A stretch of 64,000 nt of DNA from Mitsuokella jalaludinii DSM 13811 (GCF_000702905.1 NZ_JNKR01000003.1:62001-126000), one strand, 5' to 3'; counted from the stretch's first letter, positions 26,652 through 36,200 are shown. Program-made: numbers and translations. Notes: a model not told the origin generated them from the sequence alone.

Positions 26652-26738
26652 TTATCTTTGACATATCCGCTCTGACTTTGACAAAAACACTTACATATGT
26701 TAATATTGAAACATGAGTTTTACATTTGTCAAAGATAA
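26652..26738. promoter_or_regulatory. Promoter inside a 12-bp inverted repeat with TTTGACA copies
   Basis: The promoter is TTGACA at 26678-26683, a 17-bp spacer, and TAATAT at 26701-26706. It is framed by a perfect 12-bp inverted repeat, TTATCTTTGACA (26652-26663) and TGTCAAAGATAA (26727-26738). A third CTTTGACA copy overlaps the -35. The layout suggests operator half-sites for a regulator. A long-loop hairpin is the other reading. Confidence 0.6.
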
Positions 26739-26785
26739 AGGCGGGGCGTCTTGCGCGCACTGCCTGTCGATAGGGGGTCTTCTTC

Positions 26786-27250
26786 ATGCATATCTTATCC
26801 AGAAGGATCGGGCGCCTGCCCTTTGTCTTGGTGAGTATCCTGCTCTACCTTTCGGTGCCGCTCTACTATGCGGCCTGGGAGTATGAGACTGTCTCGTCGT
26901 ACGTCATGGAACCGACGGGGCTCATCATGGGGCTTTTTGCCATACTCGGCAGCGGCATCCCGTTCTGCTTTGGCCACCAGATTGGCGTGCTGGACTCCCT
27001 GGAGTTCACGGCGCCGTTTGCGCTCCTCTTGCTGCTCGTCACGCTCTGGCGCTGCAATGACTGCCGCGCGAGCAGGCTGCTGCTCATCGGCCAGTGCCTG
27101 CCGCTCGTGAACCTTCTGACACTCGTCTACCTGACGGTCAGGGAGCGCGCGGTGCGTCCGGCCAGCCGCTATGCCGACCATCGGCCGGTGGAGCGCAATC
27201 AGGATCCGGTCACTGTCCGCTGGTCTGAAGCGCATCGCCACATTGCCTGA
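26786..27250 (+). CDS. Small integral membrane protein, possibly DUF805-like
   Basis: A 154-residue protein with about four hydrophobic spans. The start RRIGRLPFVLVSILLYL and the central LWRCNDCRASRLLLIGQCLPLVNLLTLVYL recall the DUF805 family (RIGR... and an R-L-x-D-x-G-like loop), but the match is loose. The C-terminal 30 residues are polar and basic. A GGGGG ribosome site lies before the ATG. The promoter is framed by an inverted repeat. No function proposed. Confidence 0.6.
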   Translation: MHILSRRIGRLPFVLVSILLYLSVPLYYAAWEYETVSSYVMEPTGLIMGLFAILGSGIPFCFGHQIGVLDSLEFTAPFALLLLLVTLWRCNDCRASRLLLIGQCLPLVNLLTLVYLTVRERAVRPASRYADHRPVERNQDPVTVRWSEAHRHIA

Positions 27251-27274
27251 GAAGGCTTTTGCTGAGCGCTGCGC

Positions 27275-27303
27275 TTGCCCGCAAAACGGACCGATGTTAA
27301 AAT
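27275..27303 (+). promoter_or_regulatory. Promoter for the XRE/ImmA pair
   Basis: TTGCCC, a 17-bp spacer, then TAAAAT, 47 bp ahead of the GTG start. Confidence 0.55.
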
Positions 27304-27350
27304 GAAGATGACGATTTACGATGATACGATGGAAAAGAGAGGGAACGATC

Positions 27351-27755
27351 GTGAAATTCTGTGATAGACTGCTGCAGCTGCGCCGGGCGCGCAAGCTCAC
27401 GCAGAAGGATGTGGCAGCGGCCTGCGGCATCACGCGCCAGACGTACAGCGGCTATGAGTCGGGGGAGCGCTACCCAAAGAAGAAGGAGATGTACCAGGTC
27501 CTCGCGGACTTCTTCGAGGTCGATGTCGCATATCTCTATACGGACCGGGAGATGTTCCTCGATGCGGCGCACGAGCAGTACGGCAGCCGCGGCATGGCGC
27601 AGGCACAGGAACTCGTGAGCCAGCTGGCGGGCATGTTCGCGGGCGGCGAGCTCTCCGACCAGGACCGCGAGGCCGTTATGCGCTCGCTTGAGAAGGCCTA
27701 CTGGCTGGCCAAGGAAGACAACCAGAAATACACGCCGAAGAAGTACAGGAAGTGA
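27351..27755 (+). CDS. XRE-family helix-turn-helix regulator
   Basis: A 134-residue protein. The N-terminal HTH is LLQLRRARKLTQKDVAAACGITRQTYSGYESGERYPKK in essence (about residues 6-43), followed by a helical C-terminal part. The start is a GTG at 27351 after GAGAGGGA. The next gene encodes an ImmA-like protease and begins 4 bases later. In ICEBs1 and many prophages such a pair is repressor plus its inactivating protease; here no mobile genes surround it. Confidence 0.88.
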   Translation: MKFCDRLLQLRRARKLTQKDVAAACGITRQTYSGYESGERYPKKKEMYQVLADFFEVDVAYLYTDREMFLDAAHEQYGSRGMAQAQELVSQLAGMFAGGELSDQDREAVMRSLEKAYWLAKEDNQKYTPKKYRK

Positions 27756-27759
27756 TGGG

Positions 27760-28275
27760 ATGGATTCGATACAGCTCTATGAGGCCGTGCGGCGCATCCA
27801 GCCGAGTGCCAGCCACGCGATGATGGCGCTCGCGCAGGAGCTCGGCATCCATGTCGAATTCGCCGATGACTACAAGAACCTGCTCGGCATGTACTTCAAC
27901 CGCTGGCACCACCGCTTCATCTTCCTCAATAGCCGCCTTGACGAGGACTGGCTGCCGATGGTGCTCGCGCATGAGATCGGCCACGACCAGCTGCACCGCG
28001 AGCTCGCGAAGACTGGCCTGCAGGAGTTCGAGCTCTTCCGCATGAGCAGCCGCACGGAGTACGAGGCGAACGCCTTTGCCTCGCATCTCCTGCTCGACAA
28101 CGATGAGGTCTACCGCCTCGTGCGGGCGGGCGAGGATATGGAGACCATCTCGAAGCGCTTGCGCTGCAACATCAACCTCATGCTCATCAAGATGCGCGAG
28201 ATGGTCGCGCTCGGCTACGACCTGCGGCTGACCGACACGGCAGACAGCCAGTTCTTCAAGAAGGTCCGCGCCTGA
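27760..28275 (+). CDS. ImmA/IrrE-family metallo-endopeptidase
   Basis: A 171-residue predicted zinc protease. The zinc motif is HEIGH in LAHEIGHDQLHR (about residue 73), with a downstream acidic segment EYEANAFASHLLL supplying the third ligand. Members cleave or inactivate a partner XRE repressor in response to stress. The ATG at 27760 gives the standard N-terminal region; AGGAAG lies upstream at 27747. Its partner is the XRE protein just before it. A bidirectional terminator follows. Confidence 0.88.
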   Translation: MDSIQLYEAVRRIQPSASHAMMALAQELGIHVEFADDYKNLLGMYFNRWHHRFIFLNSRLDEDWLPMVLAHEIGHDQLHRELAKTGLQEFELFRMSSRTEYEANAFASHLLLDNDEVYRLVRAGEDMETISKRLRCNINLMLIKMREMVALGYDLRLTDTADSQFFKKVRA

Positions 28276-28291
28276 AGCAGTATCCAGATAG

Positions 28292-28337
28292 AAAAATCCT
28301 GCCCACATCGCGGCTTGCGGTGTGGACAGGATTTTTT
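28292..28337. terminator. Bidirectional terminator between immA-like and acyltransferase genes
   Basis: AAAAATCCTG and CAGGATTTTTT frame a CCACATCGC/GCGGTGTGG arm, 19 or so paired bases with one mismatch. Confidence 0.88.
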
Positions 28338-28346
28338 GCTTGCTTG

Positions 28347-29516
28347 TCATTTCTTGCGCGGGTAGACGCCGATGGTCCATTCGTTGAGGATGGGCAGGCG
28401 CTCGCCGAGCTTACGGCAGATGGCCGCTGCCGCCATGGAGAGCCCGAGGATCGCGAAGTAGAAGAGGATCGCGACGGGGGCCGTCATGAGGTGGCCGCTC
28501 TTCTGGAGCAGCGTGGCCGCGTAGGTGATGAAGAGCGGGTGGACGAGGTAGGCGAAGTAGGAGTGGCGTCCGAGCTGGTGCAGGACAGGATTGAGCCAGG
28601 AGGGGTACTTCTGGTACGTGAAGATCGTGAAGAAGAAGACCGAGCTGGCCAGTGTGTAGAAGAGGCCCGCCGGGCTCAGCTGATGGGCCGTGTTGATGGC
28701 CTCGAGCGGCGTGTAGCCCGTCTCGACGATCAGCTGGTAGTAGTAGGCTAGGAGCCAGATGAGCGATGCCCAGAAGAACACCGTGATGGCGCGCCTGTTC
28801 TCCTGCATGAAGCGCTGGAATCTCTTGATGTGCACCGCGAGATAGCCGCCGAGCACGAAGATGAAGACGTAGTGCACGACCCAGTAGTTCAGGCGGTACA
28901 TGAGGAACGGCTTGAGAAAGGAATGGTCGGGCAGCGCGTAGACGAACGTGTTGAACGCGACGGAGAAGCTCGACCAGTAGTCGAAGCCCAGCTGCGCGAC
29001 GAAGAGCAGGATCAGGCTGGCCTTGCCCGCACGCCGTACGATGGCAATCCAGAGCGGCATGAGCAGGTAGAACCAGATCAGAATCACGAGGAAGTAGAGC
29101 TGGTATTTCGCCGTGCCGAAGAACAGGATGCTCAGGAGGTGCAGCGGGTCGGGGAAGCCGACGCCGTAGAAGAGGCCATCATGCAGGAGGTAGAAGGCGG
29201 ACCAGACGAGGTACGGCACGAGGACCGTGCGGAAGCGCTTCTTCATGAAGGCCCTGTAATCGAGCGGTTCATCGATGTTGAGGTTGTAGAAGAGCCCGAA
29301 GGCCGAGATGAAGAAGAAAATGGGCACGCTGAAGCGCGAGGCCACCTCCAGCAGGGCAATCAGATGGATGTTGGCCGTCTGGTTCATGAGGTACTGCGAA
29401 CCGACGTGGATGGCGATGACACCCATCATCGCGATGCCGCGGATGTATTCGATGGCAGGCAGGCGTGGCTTCCTCTTTTTCGCGGGGGCCGCTGCCCGGG
29501 ATTCTTGCTCAGTCAA
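28347..29516 (-). CDS. Acyltransferase family (Acyltransferase_3) membrane protein
   Basis: A 389-residue, roughly ten-span O-acyltransferase. The N-terminal catalytic region IEYIRGIAMMGVIAIHVGSQYL has the family R-G-x-A and the key His, and SVPIFFFISAFGLFYN follows. These enzymes acetylate or succinylate cell-surface sugars or lipids. No polysaccharide cluster is nearby, so the target is unknown. The first about 20 residues are basic and Pro/Ala-rich. It lies 54 bp after the SIMPL gene on the same strand, so they may be co-transcribed. Confidence 0.88.
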   Translation of the reverse strand: MTEQESRAAAPAKKRKPRLPAIEYIRGIAMMGVIAIHVGSQYLMNQTANIHLIALLEVASRFSVPIFFFISAFGLFYNLNIDEPLDYRAFMKKRFRTVLVPYLVWSAFYLLHDGLFYGVGFPDPLHLLSILFFGTAKYQLYFLVILIWFYLLMPLWIAIVRRAGKASLILLFVAQLGFDYWSSFSVAFNTFVYALPDHSFLKPFLMYRLNYWVVHYVFIFVLGGYLAVHIKRFQRFMQENRRAITVFFWASLIWLLAYYYQLIVETGYTPLEAINTAHQLSPAGLFYTLASSVFFFTIFTYQKYPSWLNPVLHQLGRHSYFAYLVHPLFITYAATLLQKSGHLMTAPVAILFYFAILGLSMAAAAICRKLGERLPILNEWTIGVYPRKK

Positions 29517-29570
29517 AAGAAAAACTCCTTACTTCTTGTGTTGCGGGCTGAACTGGCTTTGTCAGCTTGT

Positions 29571-30290
29571 TCAGTCGCTGAGGATGAAGTCGATGTGGAC
29601 GTTGGCCGTCAGGGAGAGGCTGCCCGGCGCGATCGGCGTGGCGGCGTCCTTAGCAACGGCCATGAGCATGTTGCCACCGAAGCGGCGCGTCTCGATGTAG
29701 CCCGTGCTCTCGCTGACATTCTGGATGCCGACGATGCGCTTGCCGAGGCCCTTGGCGATGATGTCCGCTTTGTCGCGCGCATCCTGGACGGCGTTCAGCA
29801 GGGCGACCTTGCGGACAGCCTTTGTGTCGCTTGCTGAGAAGTCGAGCGAGTTGATCTCGTTGGCACCGTTATTCAGGGCAGCGTCGATGACCTTGCCCGT
29901 CAGCTTGATGTCGCGCACGACGACAATGACGGAGTTGTTGACCGTGTAGCCCGTGACTTCATTGCGGCGGTCTTTGTCCGTGCTGTAGTTCGGGTAGAAG
30001 GAGTAGTTGCGCGTCTGGATGTCCTTCTCTGCGATGCCGAGGCCGCGGACGGCGGCCTGGATCTGGTTCGACACCCAGGCATTGTCGTTCTGCGCCTTGG
30101 CTGCATCCTTGCCCTGCGTCGTCACGCCAATCGTGACGGTCGCCATGTCCGGCGCCGCCGTGCCCGTGCCCTGGCCGTCGACCGAGAGCGTCGGGCGCGG
30201 CGTTTCCTGCTGCGGTGCGGCAAAGGCTGCGCTGCAGCTCATCAGGAAGAGCGCGCAGACGAGCGTGAGGATGTGAACTGTCTTTTTCAT
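29571..30290 (-). CDS. SIMPL domain (DUF541) exported protein
   Basis: A 239-residue protein with a signal peptide (MKKTVHILTLVCALFLM, cleavage probably after AAFA). The mature part has the SIMPL features: VDGQGTGTAAPDMATVTIGV at the start and GYTVNNSVIVVVRDI in the middle. Related proteins (YggE, BP26) are periplasmic and affect oxidative stress or assemble rings. The start is the ATG at 30290 with GGAGG 7 bases upstream. A possible MSC lipobox is weaker than the SPase I site. Confidence 0.88.
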   Translation of the reverse strand: MKKTVHILTLVCALFLMSCSAAFAAPQQETPRPTLSVDGQGTGTAAPDMATVTIGVTTQGKDAAKAQNDNAWVSNQIQAAVRGLGIAEKDIQTRNYSFYPNYSTDKDRRNEVTGYTVNNSVIVVVRDIKLTGKVIDAALNNGANEINSLDFSASDTKAVRKVALLNAVQDARDKADIIAKGLGKRIVGIQNVSESTGYIETRRFGGNMLMAVAKDAATPIAPGSLSLTANVHIDFILSD

Positions 30291-30540
30291 GGTGAAACCT
30301 CCAATCATTTGGTAAAGATGGCTCTATTCTAGCACATTTTCCACGCTGGCGCATGAAAATTCGCGGGAATGTCCGTGAATCGTGGACAGCAGCGGGGCGG
30401 AGGAGTGTGTGCTTTCTGTTTTTTTTCGCAAATAGCGGCAGGATTATCGGGGCAGAGGGGAGAATATAGAAAGCAAGGTAAATGCATATGATGTGTATAA
30501 TGTATTATAGATGAGAATTTCAGATAGGAGATGCTTTATC

Positions 30541-30921
30541 ATGATGGCGTTGAATTTCCAGGCGGCCAAGCACAAGAAGATGATCATGGAGCGCACGAAG
30601 AACTGCACCGTGCGCCTCGGCGATGTCAGCAAGCTCTATCCGGAGGGCTCCATTGTCTGGATCACCTCGGGCAAGAAGGGCGAGCCGAAGCACCGTATCT
30701 ACACGGCCTACCTCGACAAGGTCCGCGTCAAGACGATGGGCACGCTGACGAGCGCCGACCTCGGCCACCAGAACCCCGAGATCAATTCGCGCGAAGAGCT
30801 CATCGCCGACTTCGAGCGCATCTACAAGCGCCGCATCCTCATGGAGGATACGGTGACAGTCATCTACTTCTCGGAGGTGCACAATGACCTCAACGAGGAG
30901 AAGGACGACTCGGCGGAGTGA
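30541..30921 (+). CDS. ASCH/PUA-like domain protein (tentative), 126 aa
   Basis: A small basic protein. The opening (ALNFQAAKHKKMIMERTKNCTVRLGD) and SIVWITSGKKGEPK look like an ASCH/PUA-type RNA-binding fold, where a similar R-x-G-D turn and a basic loop are seen. The C-terminal third is a helix and a final strand (TVTVIYFSEV). I chose the ATG at 30541, 10 bases after AGGAG; one codon later is another ATG. It ends in a terminator before the tRNA operon. Confidence 0.6.
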   Translation: MMALNFQAAKHKKMIMERTKNCTVRLGDVSKLYPEGSIVWITSGKKGEPKHRIYTAYLDKVRVKTMGTLTSADLGHQNPEINSREELIADFERIYKRRILMEDTVTVIYFSEVHNDLNEEKDDSAE

Positions 30922-30944
30922 CTTTTGGGCAGAACGAAAGGGAT

Positions 30945-30977
30945 GGGCGGGGATTTTCCCCGTCCAAAACTTTTTTT
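30945..30977 (+). terminator. Terminator before the tRNA operon
   Basis: GGGCGGGGA / TCCCCGTCC with a TTT loop, 5 bases, then seven T. Confidence 0.75.
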
Positions 30978-30987
30978 CAAAAAGGTG

Positions 30988-31016
30988 TTGACAATGTGCG
31001 GCATCGTCCGTATAAT
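30988..31016 (+). promoter_or_regulatory. Consensus promoter of the tRNA operon
   Basis: TTGACA, exactly 17 bp, TATAAT: both hexamers perfect. The first tRNA begins 40 bp after the -10. Confidence 0.92.
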
Positions 31017-31055
31017 AATACATGTCGCTGAAACACAGCGGCACAAAAGAAGAAC

Positions 31056-31132
31056 GGCCCGGTAGTTTAGTTGGTTAGAATGCCGCCCTGTCACGGCGGA
31101 GGTCATGGGTTCAAGTCCCATTCGGGTCGCCA
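31056..31132 (+). tRNA. tRNA-Asp (GTC)
   Basis: The 7-bp acceptor stem GGCCCGG pairs with TCGGGTC (two G-U), discriminator G, and the CCA is encoded. The anticodon GTC is at 31090-31092 and the T loop TTCAAGT is normal. Confidence 0.96.
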
Positions 31133-31137
31133 TTCAT

Positions 31138-31212
31138 GCGGAAATAGCTCAGTGGTAGAGCACCACCTTGCCAAGGTGGGGGTCGCGAGTTCGAGCCTCG
31201 TTTTCCGCTCCA
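31138..31212 (+). tRNA. tRNA-Gly (GCC)
   Basis: The acceptor stem GCGGAAA pairs with TTTCCGC, discriminator T, CCA encoded. The anticodon GCC is at 31170-31172. It lies 5 bp after tRNA-Asp. Confidence 0.96.
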
Positions 31213-31221
31213 TTTTATTTT

Positions 31222-31295
31222 GGCGACATAGCCAAGTGGTAAGGCCGAGGTCTGCAAAACCTTTATCCCCAGTTCGATTCTGGGTGTCGCCTCCA
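31222..31295 (+). tRNA. tRNA-Cys (GCA)
   Basis: The acceptor stem GGCGACA pairs with TGTCGCC, discriminator T, CCA encoded. The anticodon GCA is at 31254-31256. Last of the three-gene operon. Confidence 0.96.
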
Positions 31296-31307
31296 AGATG
31301 AAATGCA

Positions 31308-31335
31308 GCCTGGAAGGTTTCCTTCCAGGCTTTTT
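31308..31335 (+). terminator. Terminator of the tRNA operon
   Basis: A perfect 10-bp stem GCCTGGAAGG / CCTTCCAGGC with a TTT loop, then TTTTT. Confidence 0.93.
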
Positions 31336-31376
31336 GTTTATGTCATATTCATGTATCAAGATAGGAGTGTCACTGC

Positions 31377-32294
31377 ATGGCCAATGAACCATCCCGCATT
31401 ACGGACAATCTGCTCAACATCTTCAATTATTCCTTCGTGGAGACTGTTCCCTACGAGTTCTTCAAGCCGCGCCCGGAGCGCGACATCGCGGTCAAGCTCG
31501 TGGACAAGGAATACCATTGCGCGGGCTGTGGCAAGGTCACGCATGTCGATTACCAGGAGCGCCCGTTGACGTATTTCTCGAAGGGAAAGCTCAAAGAGCA
31601 GCGCGCAATCTACGAGAAGCTCGGCAAGCGCTTCCCGACCATGGAGGAAATCGCGGAAGGGCAGCCGTTCACGAACGAGGCCATCGGCTACTGCCGCGAC
31701 TGTGCGGAGAAGGAGATCCTGCACGACGATGCGGCCGGTCAGCGCGTCTGCAACCTCGCACTGCAGCTCCACGGCGAGGATGAGCTCGTCGTCGCGAAGG
31801 CGCGCGCCGCGATGGAAGAGGCGTTGAAGAAGTGGCTCGTGGGTATCGAGAGCGCCGATGAATTCCTCCAGTACGGCCTCGGCGACTTCAACGCCGTCCG
31901 CGACCTCATCTGCGCCGTCATGCTGCAGGACACGTCTGCCGAGGAAGCGCTGCTCGCCGCCTACGGGGATACGGTCGCAGCCATCAAGGGCGAGGTCACT
32001 GCCTTGCTTGCCTCCCTGCCGGACACGTGGCAGGCGTATGCCGCTCGCTCGACGGGCGTCTACGAGTCCATGAACGACAAGATGTACCACGAGTACACGG
32101 TCATCTTCCCGAAGCCGGGCATGATCCCCGAGGATTACTACATCTACCGCAGCATCGAGAAGAGCCGCGTGCGGATGTTCCTCGACCAGCCGCGCATCGA
32201 GTCGCTCGAGGAGCTCTTGACGGAAGTCGGCTTCCACGGCGAGTGGATCGACCTCGTGAATCAGCGCTTGCAGGAACTCGTGCAGCGCGCCTGA
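31377..32294 (+). CDS. Hypothetical protein with a CxxC...CxxC zinc-knuckle, 305 aa
   Basis: Not recognised. A CAGC pair near residue 48 and a CRDC pair near residue 106 could bind one zinc. The sequence between them is basic. The rest is helical and acidic, ending LVNQRLQELVQRA. A GATAGGAGTGTCACTGC ribosome region precedes the ATG. It lies 40 bp after the tRNA terminator and 74 bp before a LysR gene in the same direction. No membrane or signal segment. Function unknown. Confidence 0.7.
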   Translation: MANEPSRITDNLLNIFNYSFVETVPYEFFKPRPERDIAVKLVDKEYHCAGCGKVTHVDYQERPLTYFSKGKLKEQRAIYEKLGKRFPTMEEIAEGQPFTNEAIGYCRDCAEKEILHDDAAGQRVCNLALQLHGEDELVVAKARAAMEEALKKWLVGIESADEFLQYGLGDFNAVRDLICAVMLQDTSAEEALLAAYGDTVAAIKGEVTALLASLPDTWQAYAARSTGVYESMNDKMYHEYTVIFPKPGMIPEDYYIYRSIEKSRVRMFLDQPRIESLEELLTEVGFHGEWIDLVNQRLQELVQRA

Positions 32295-32368
32295 GGCGTT
32301 CTCCGCTCCACAGACTTTTCGGGATGGAGGAGAAGGAGAGGATCGTCTGCAAAGATGGGGGAATCACA

Positions 32369-33286
32369 ATGGAATTTCGGCAGTTGGAATATTTTTGTAC
32401 GATCAGTGAGCTGGAGAACTTCACGCGCACGGCGAAGGTGCTACACGTCTCGCAGCCTTCCGTCACGAAGGCCATCAAGGCCCTCGAGGCGGAGCTCGGG
32501 CTCACGCTGATCGACCGGAGCCAGAAGCACGTCACGCTGACGGATGCGGGCCGCGCCTTCCTGATTCACGCGCGGCGCATCATGCAGGACGCAGAGATCG
32601 CGAAGCAGGACATGATGCGCTTCTGCGTCGGCAGTGCGGGCACGGTCCACTTCGGCGTGCCGCCGATGTTCGAGGCGTATCTTTTCCCGGAGTTCTTCAA
32701 GGAGTTCCGCGAGGCGTTCCCGAATACGCTGCTCGATGTGCAGGAATTCGGCGACTCCGATGAAGTGCGCGAGCACGTGGAGATCGGCGATCTCGACTTC
32801 GGCGTGATCTTCGGCAAGCCGGAAACGTCCTTTGCCAATGAGTTGCTCATCATGCACGATGCGATGAGCCTCTGCCTGCCGCAGGGCCATCCGCTCGCGG
32901 AGAAGGAAGAAGTCGCCTTCGAGAGCCTGCGGCGCGAGCGCTTCATCCTGCAGCAGCCGCGCACGTACCAGTACCGGGCCATCTTCGCGCGCTGCATCGA
33001 GGCAGGCTTCACGCCGGACGTCATGCTGACGACGATGCAGCTCAAGACGATCAAGCAGCTCGTGGCCAACGGCACGGGCATTTCCATCCTGCCGGACTTC
33101 GTGCTCAAGGGGGAGCACTCGTTCGTCAGGCGGCCGCTCACGCCGCGCCTGACGGCGCGCACGGCGCTCTACTGGAGCAGCCATAAGGTATTCTCCTCGC
33201 TCGACAAGGATTTTCTGACGTTCATGAAGCAGTATGTAGCGGCGGGCAAGTTCCAGGACCCGGGTGCCGCAGACAGGCAGGTGTGA
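32369..33286 (+). CDS. LysR-family transcriptional regulator (upstream of smc)
   Basis: A 305-residue regulator. The N-terminal winged HTH is MEFRQLEYFCTISELENFTRTAKVLHVSQPSVTKAIKALE in essence, followed by the inducer-binding domain from about residue 90. It resembles the second LysR protein in this window (42526) in length and start. The ATG at 32369 follows GGGGGAA. It stops 3 bases before the smc start, so readthrough into smc is likely. No divergent target gene is seen; its targets are unknown. Confidence 0.9.
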   Translation: MEFRQLEYFCTISELENFTRTAKVLHVSQPSVTKAIKALEAELGLTLIDRSQKHVTLTDAGRAFLIHARRIMQDAEIAKQDMMRFCVGSAGTVHFGVPPMFEAYLFPEFFKEFREAFPNTLLDVQEFGDSDEVREHVEIGDLDFGVIFGKPETSFANELLIMHDAMSLCLPQGHPLAEKEEVAFESLRRERFILQQPRTYQYRAIFARCIEAGFTPDVMLTTMQLKTIKQLVANGTGISILPDFVLKGEHSFVRRPLTPRLTARTALYWSSHKVFSSLDKDFLTFMKQYVAAGKFQDPGAADRQV

Positions 33287-33289
33287 CGA

Positions 33290-36200
33290 TTGCAGCTAAA
33301 ACGCCTTGAGGCATATGGATTCAAGTCCTTTGCCGATAAGATCACGATAGAATTCGACCACGGCATCACGGCGATTGTCGGCCCCAACGGCAGCGGCAAG
33401 AGCAACATCACGGATGCCGTGCGCTGGGTGCTCGGCGAGCAGAACATCCGCAACCTGCGCGGCACGCGCTCGGAGGACATCATCTTCGCGGGCTCGGCGC
33501 AGAGGCGCCCGCTCAACATTGCGGAAGTCTCGCTGATCTTCGACAACGACGGCACGCTGCCCGTCGATTTCCGCGAGGTGGCGGTGACGCGCCGCCTCTA
33601 CCGCAGTGGCGAGAGCGAGTACTTCATCAACCGTTCGCGCTGCCGCCTCAAGGATATCTACCAGCTCTTCGCCGACACGGGCATCGGCCACGACGGCATG
33701 AGCATCATCGGCCAGAACCGCATGGAGGATATCCTCAACAGCCGTCCGGAGGATCGCCGCGCCTTCTTCGAGGAGACGGCCGGCATCACGAAGTTCCGCG
33801 ACCGCAAGCGCGAGACGGTGAGGAAGCTCACGGATACCGAGAACAACCTGCTGCGCGTGCAGGACATCATGCAGGAGATCGAGACGCAGCTCGAGCCGCT
33901 CGCGCGCCATGCGGAGAAGACGCGCCAGTACAATGCCCTGCACGAGGAGTACCGCCGCTGCCAGCTCACGAAGTTCGCGCGCAGCGCAAAGCGCGAAGCG
34001 GAGCGCAAAGCCGCCAACGAGGAGAAGCTCGGGAAGGCCCGCGACGAGGCGCTTGCGCTCGAGACGGCGGCCAAGCAGGCGGGAGCAGCGCGCGAGGCTC
34101 TGCAGAAGGAGATCCTCGAGCTCGAGCAGCGCATGAAAGACGGCGCGGAAGAGAGCGAGAAGCTGCGCCAGAAGCTTGAGGCTGCCAGCCGCGAGATTGC
34201 GACGCTCGAGGAGCGCCAGGGCCAGAGCGGTGCGGCGAGGGAGCGCATCCAGTCGCGGCGCGCGGAGCTGCAGGAAGCCCTCGTGCAGTCGGTCCGCGAG
34301 ATCGGCCGTCTCTCGGGTGAAGCCGCTGAGAAGAAGAGGAAGCTAGGCGAGGCTGAGGCGAGGGAGAAGAGCCAGCAGGAGCGCGCGGCAAAGATTGCGG
34401 CCATCGTCGCAGAGCGCAAGAAGGCTGCCGAAGCATCCGGCAAGCAGCGCGAGGCGAAGCAGGAAGAGCTCTCCGCGGCCAAGCAGGCGCTCGCCATCCT
34501 CGACCGCGATATCGAAGCGGGCAGCGAGGGGCAGGCGGAGCGCCAGGCGGCCATTGCCGCGGCACAGCGGAAGCAGTCCACCCTGCGCGTGCAGCAGTCG
34601 GAGATGACGGCCGCGCTCGCCAAGAAGGAAAGCGAGCTCCAGGCGGCCGTCAAAGCCCAGCAGGCTGCGCGCCATGCGCAGCAGCAGGCGCAGGCCAAGC
34701 AGTCGGCTCTCCGCGAACAGCAGGAGAAGCGCGTGCAGCGCGCGAGCAGTCTGCACGAGAAGATCGACTTCCTGCAGCACATGCAGGAGGAGTACGAGGG
34801 ATTCGGCAAGGCGCCGAAGGCCGTGCTGCAGAGCCAGGAGCCCTGGCATGAGGGCATCTCTGGCGCTATCGCGGAGCTCCTGACGATCCCGCAGCCCTAC
34901 ATGACGGCCATCGAGGTCGCCCTGGGCGGCAACCAGCAGAACATCGTGACGCAGGACACGGAGACGGCTAAGGCAGCCATCGCCTTCCTCAAGCGCAAGC
35001 ACCTCGGCCGCGTGACCTTCCTGCCGCTCTCGACGCTCTCCGTGCAGTATCCGAAGGAGCGCGAGAAGGAGGCCGAGAACGGCGAGGGCGCAATCGGCTG
35101 GGCCAATGAGCTCGTCGAGATCGACGATTCCTGCCGCAAGGCGGCCGACTTCCTGCTCGCTCGCATCCTCGTCGTCGACACGCTCGACCACGCGCTCGCC
35201 CTCGCCAAGAAGCAGGACTACCGCCTGCGCATCGTGACGCTGACGGGCGAATTCCTCGCGCCGGGCGGTTCGCTGTCGGGCGGCGGCCGCGCGCGCAAAG
35301 AGGCGAGCTTCCTCAATCGCAGCGGCGAGATCGAGGCTCTGCGCGAGAAGCTCATCGCCTGCCAGCAGGAGCTCGATGATGGGAAACAGGCCGTCAGAAA
35401 AGCCGCCGCGCGTGCAGCCGTGGCGGAGAAGGGCCAGGCAGACGCACTTGCCCTCGTGCAGCAGAAGAGCGTCGAACGCGCGGAACTGCGCGTGAGCCTT
35501 GAGCGGCTGCAGGAGAACTTCGCTGCGCAGGAGCAGTCCGTGCAGGAACTCCTCGCGGCTGACGCCGAGCGCCAGGCGACCTTTGCCGAGAACCAGAACA
35601 AGCGCGTCCTGCAGGCGCGCTCGGTCAAGGCATTGGCAGACGCGCTCGAAGCGGCGAAGAAAGAGGCCGAGGAGAGCCGCCTTGACCTCGAGGATGCCGA
35701 GCAGGACGCCGCAGCGCTCGGCAAGTGCATGCAGGAAGAAGCCCTGCAGCGCGCCGTGCTCGAGCAGGAGTGGAAGCGCAGTGCCGAGCAGATGGCGCTC
35801 TACCGCCAGGAGAAGCAGCGCGGCGAGCAGTCGCTCGCGGAGCTCGAGCAGGAAGAGCAGCAGCTCGAGGCGCGCGCTGAGGAAAGCCAAAAGCGCCTGC
35901 AGGAGCTCGAGCATACCTCGCAGGACTGGCAGGATTCCTTCGATGCAGCGCAGAAGGCGCAGCGCGGGCTCTATGGCATGCGCATGGAGAAGATGGCCGC
36001 AGGCCAGGAGCTCGAGGCGAAGGGGCGCGAGCTTGCGCGCAGGCGCAGCCGGAAGCAGGAGGAGGTCCACCAGCTCGACGTGCTGGCCGCCAAGATCCAG
36101 ATGGCCCTACAGGACAGCCAGCAGGCCATCCTGCGCGAATTCGGCCTGACGCCGGAGCGCGCCCTAGAAGAGGCGCTCGATATCGAGCCGCAGGACCTGC

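Noticed and set aside
34343-36070. Long minus-strand frame within smc
   Set aside because: Leu/Arg-rich mirror of the SMC coiled coil; no start signals.
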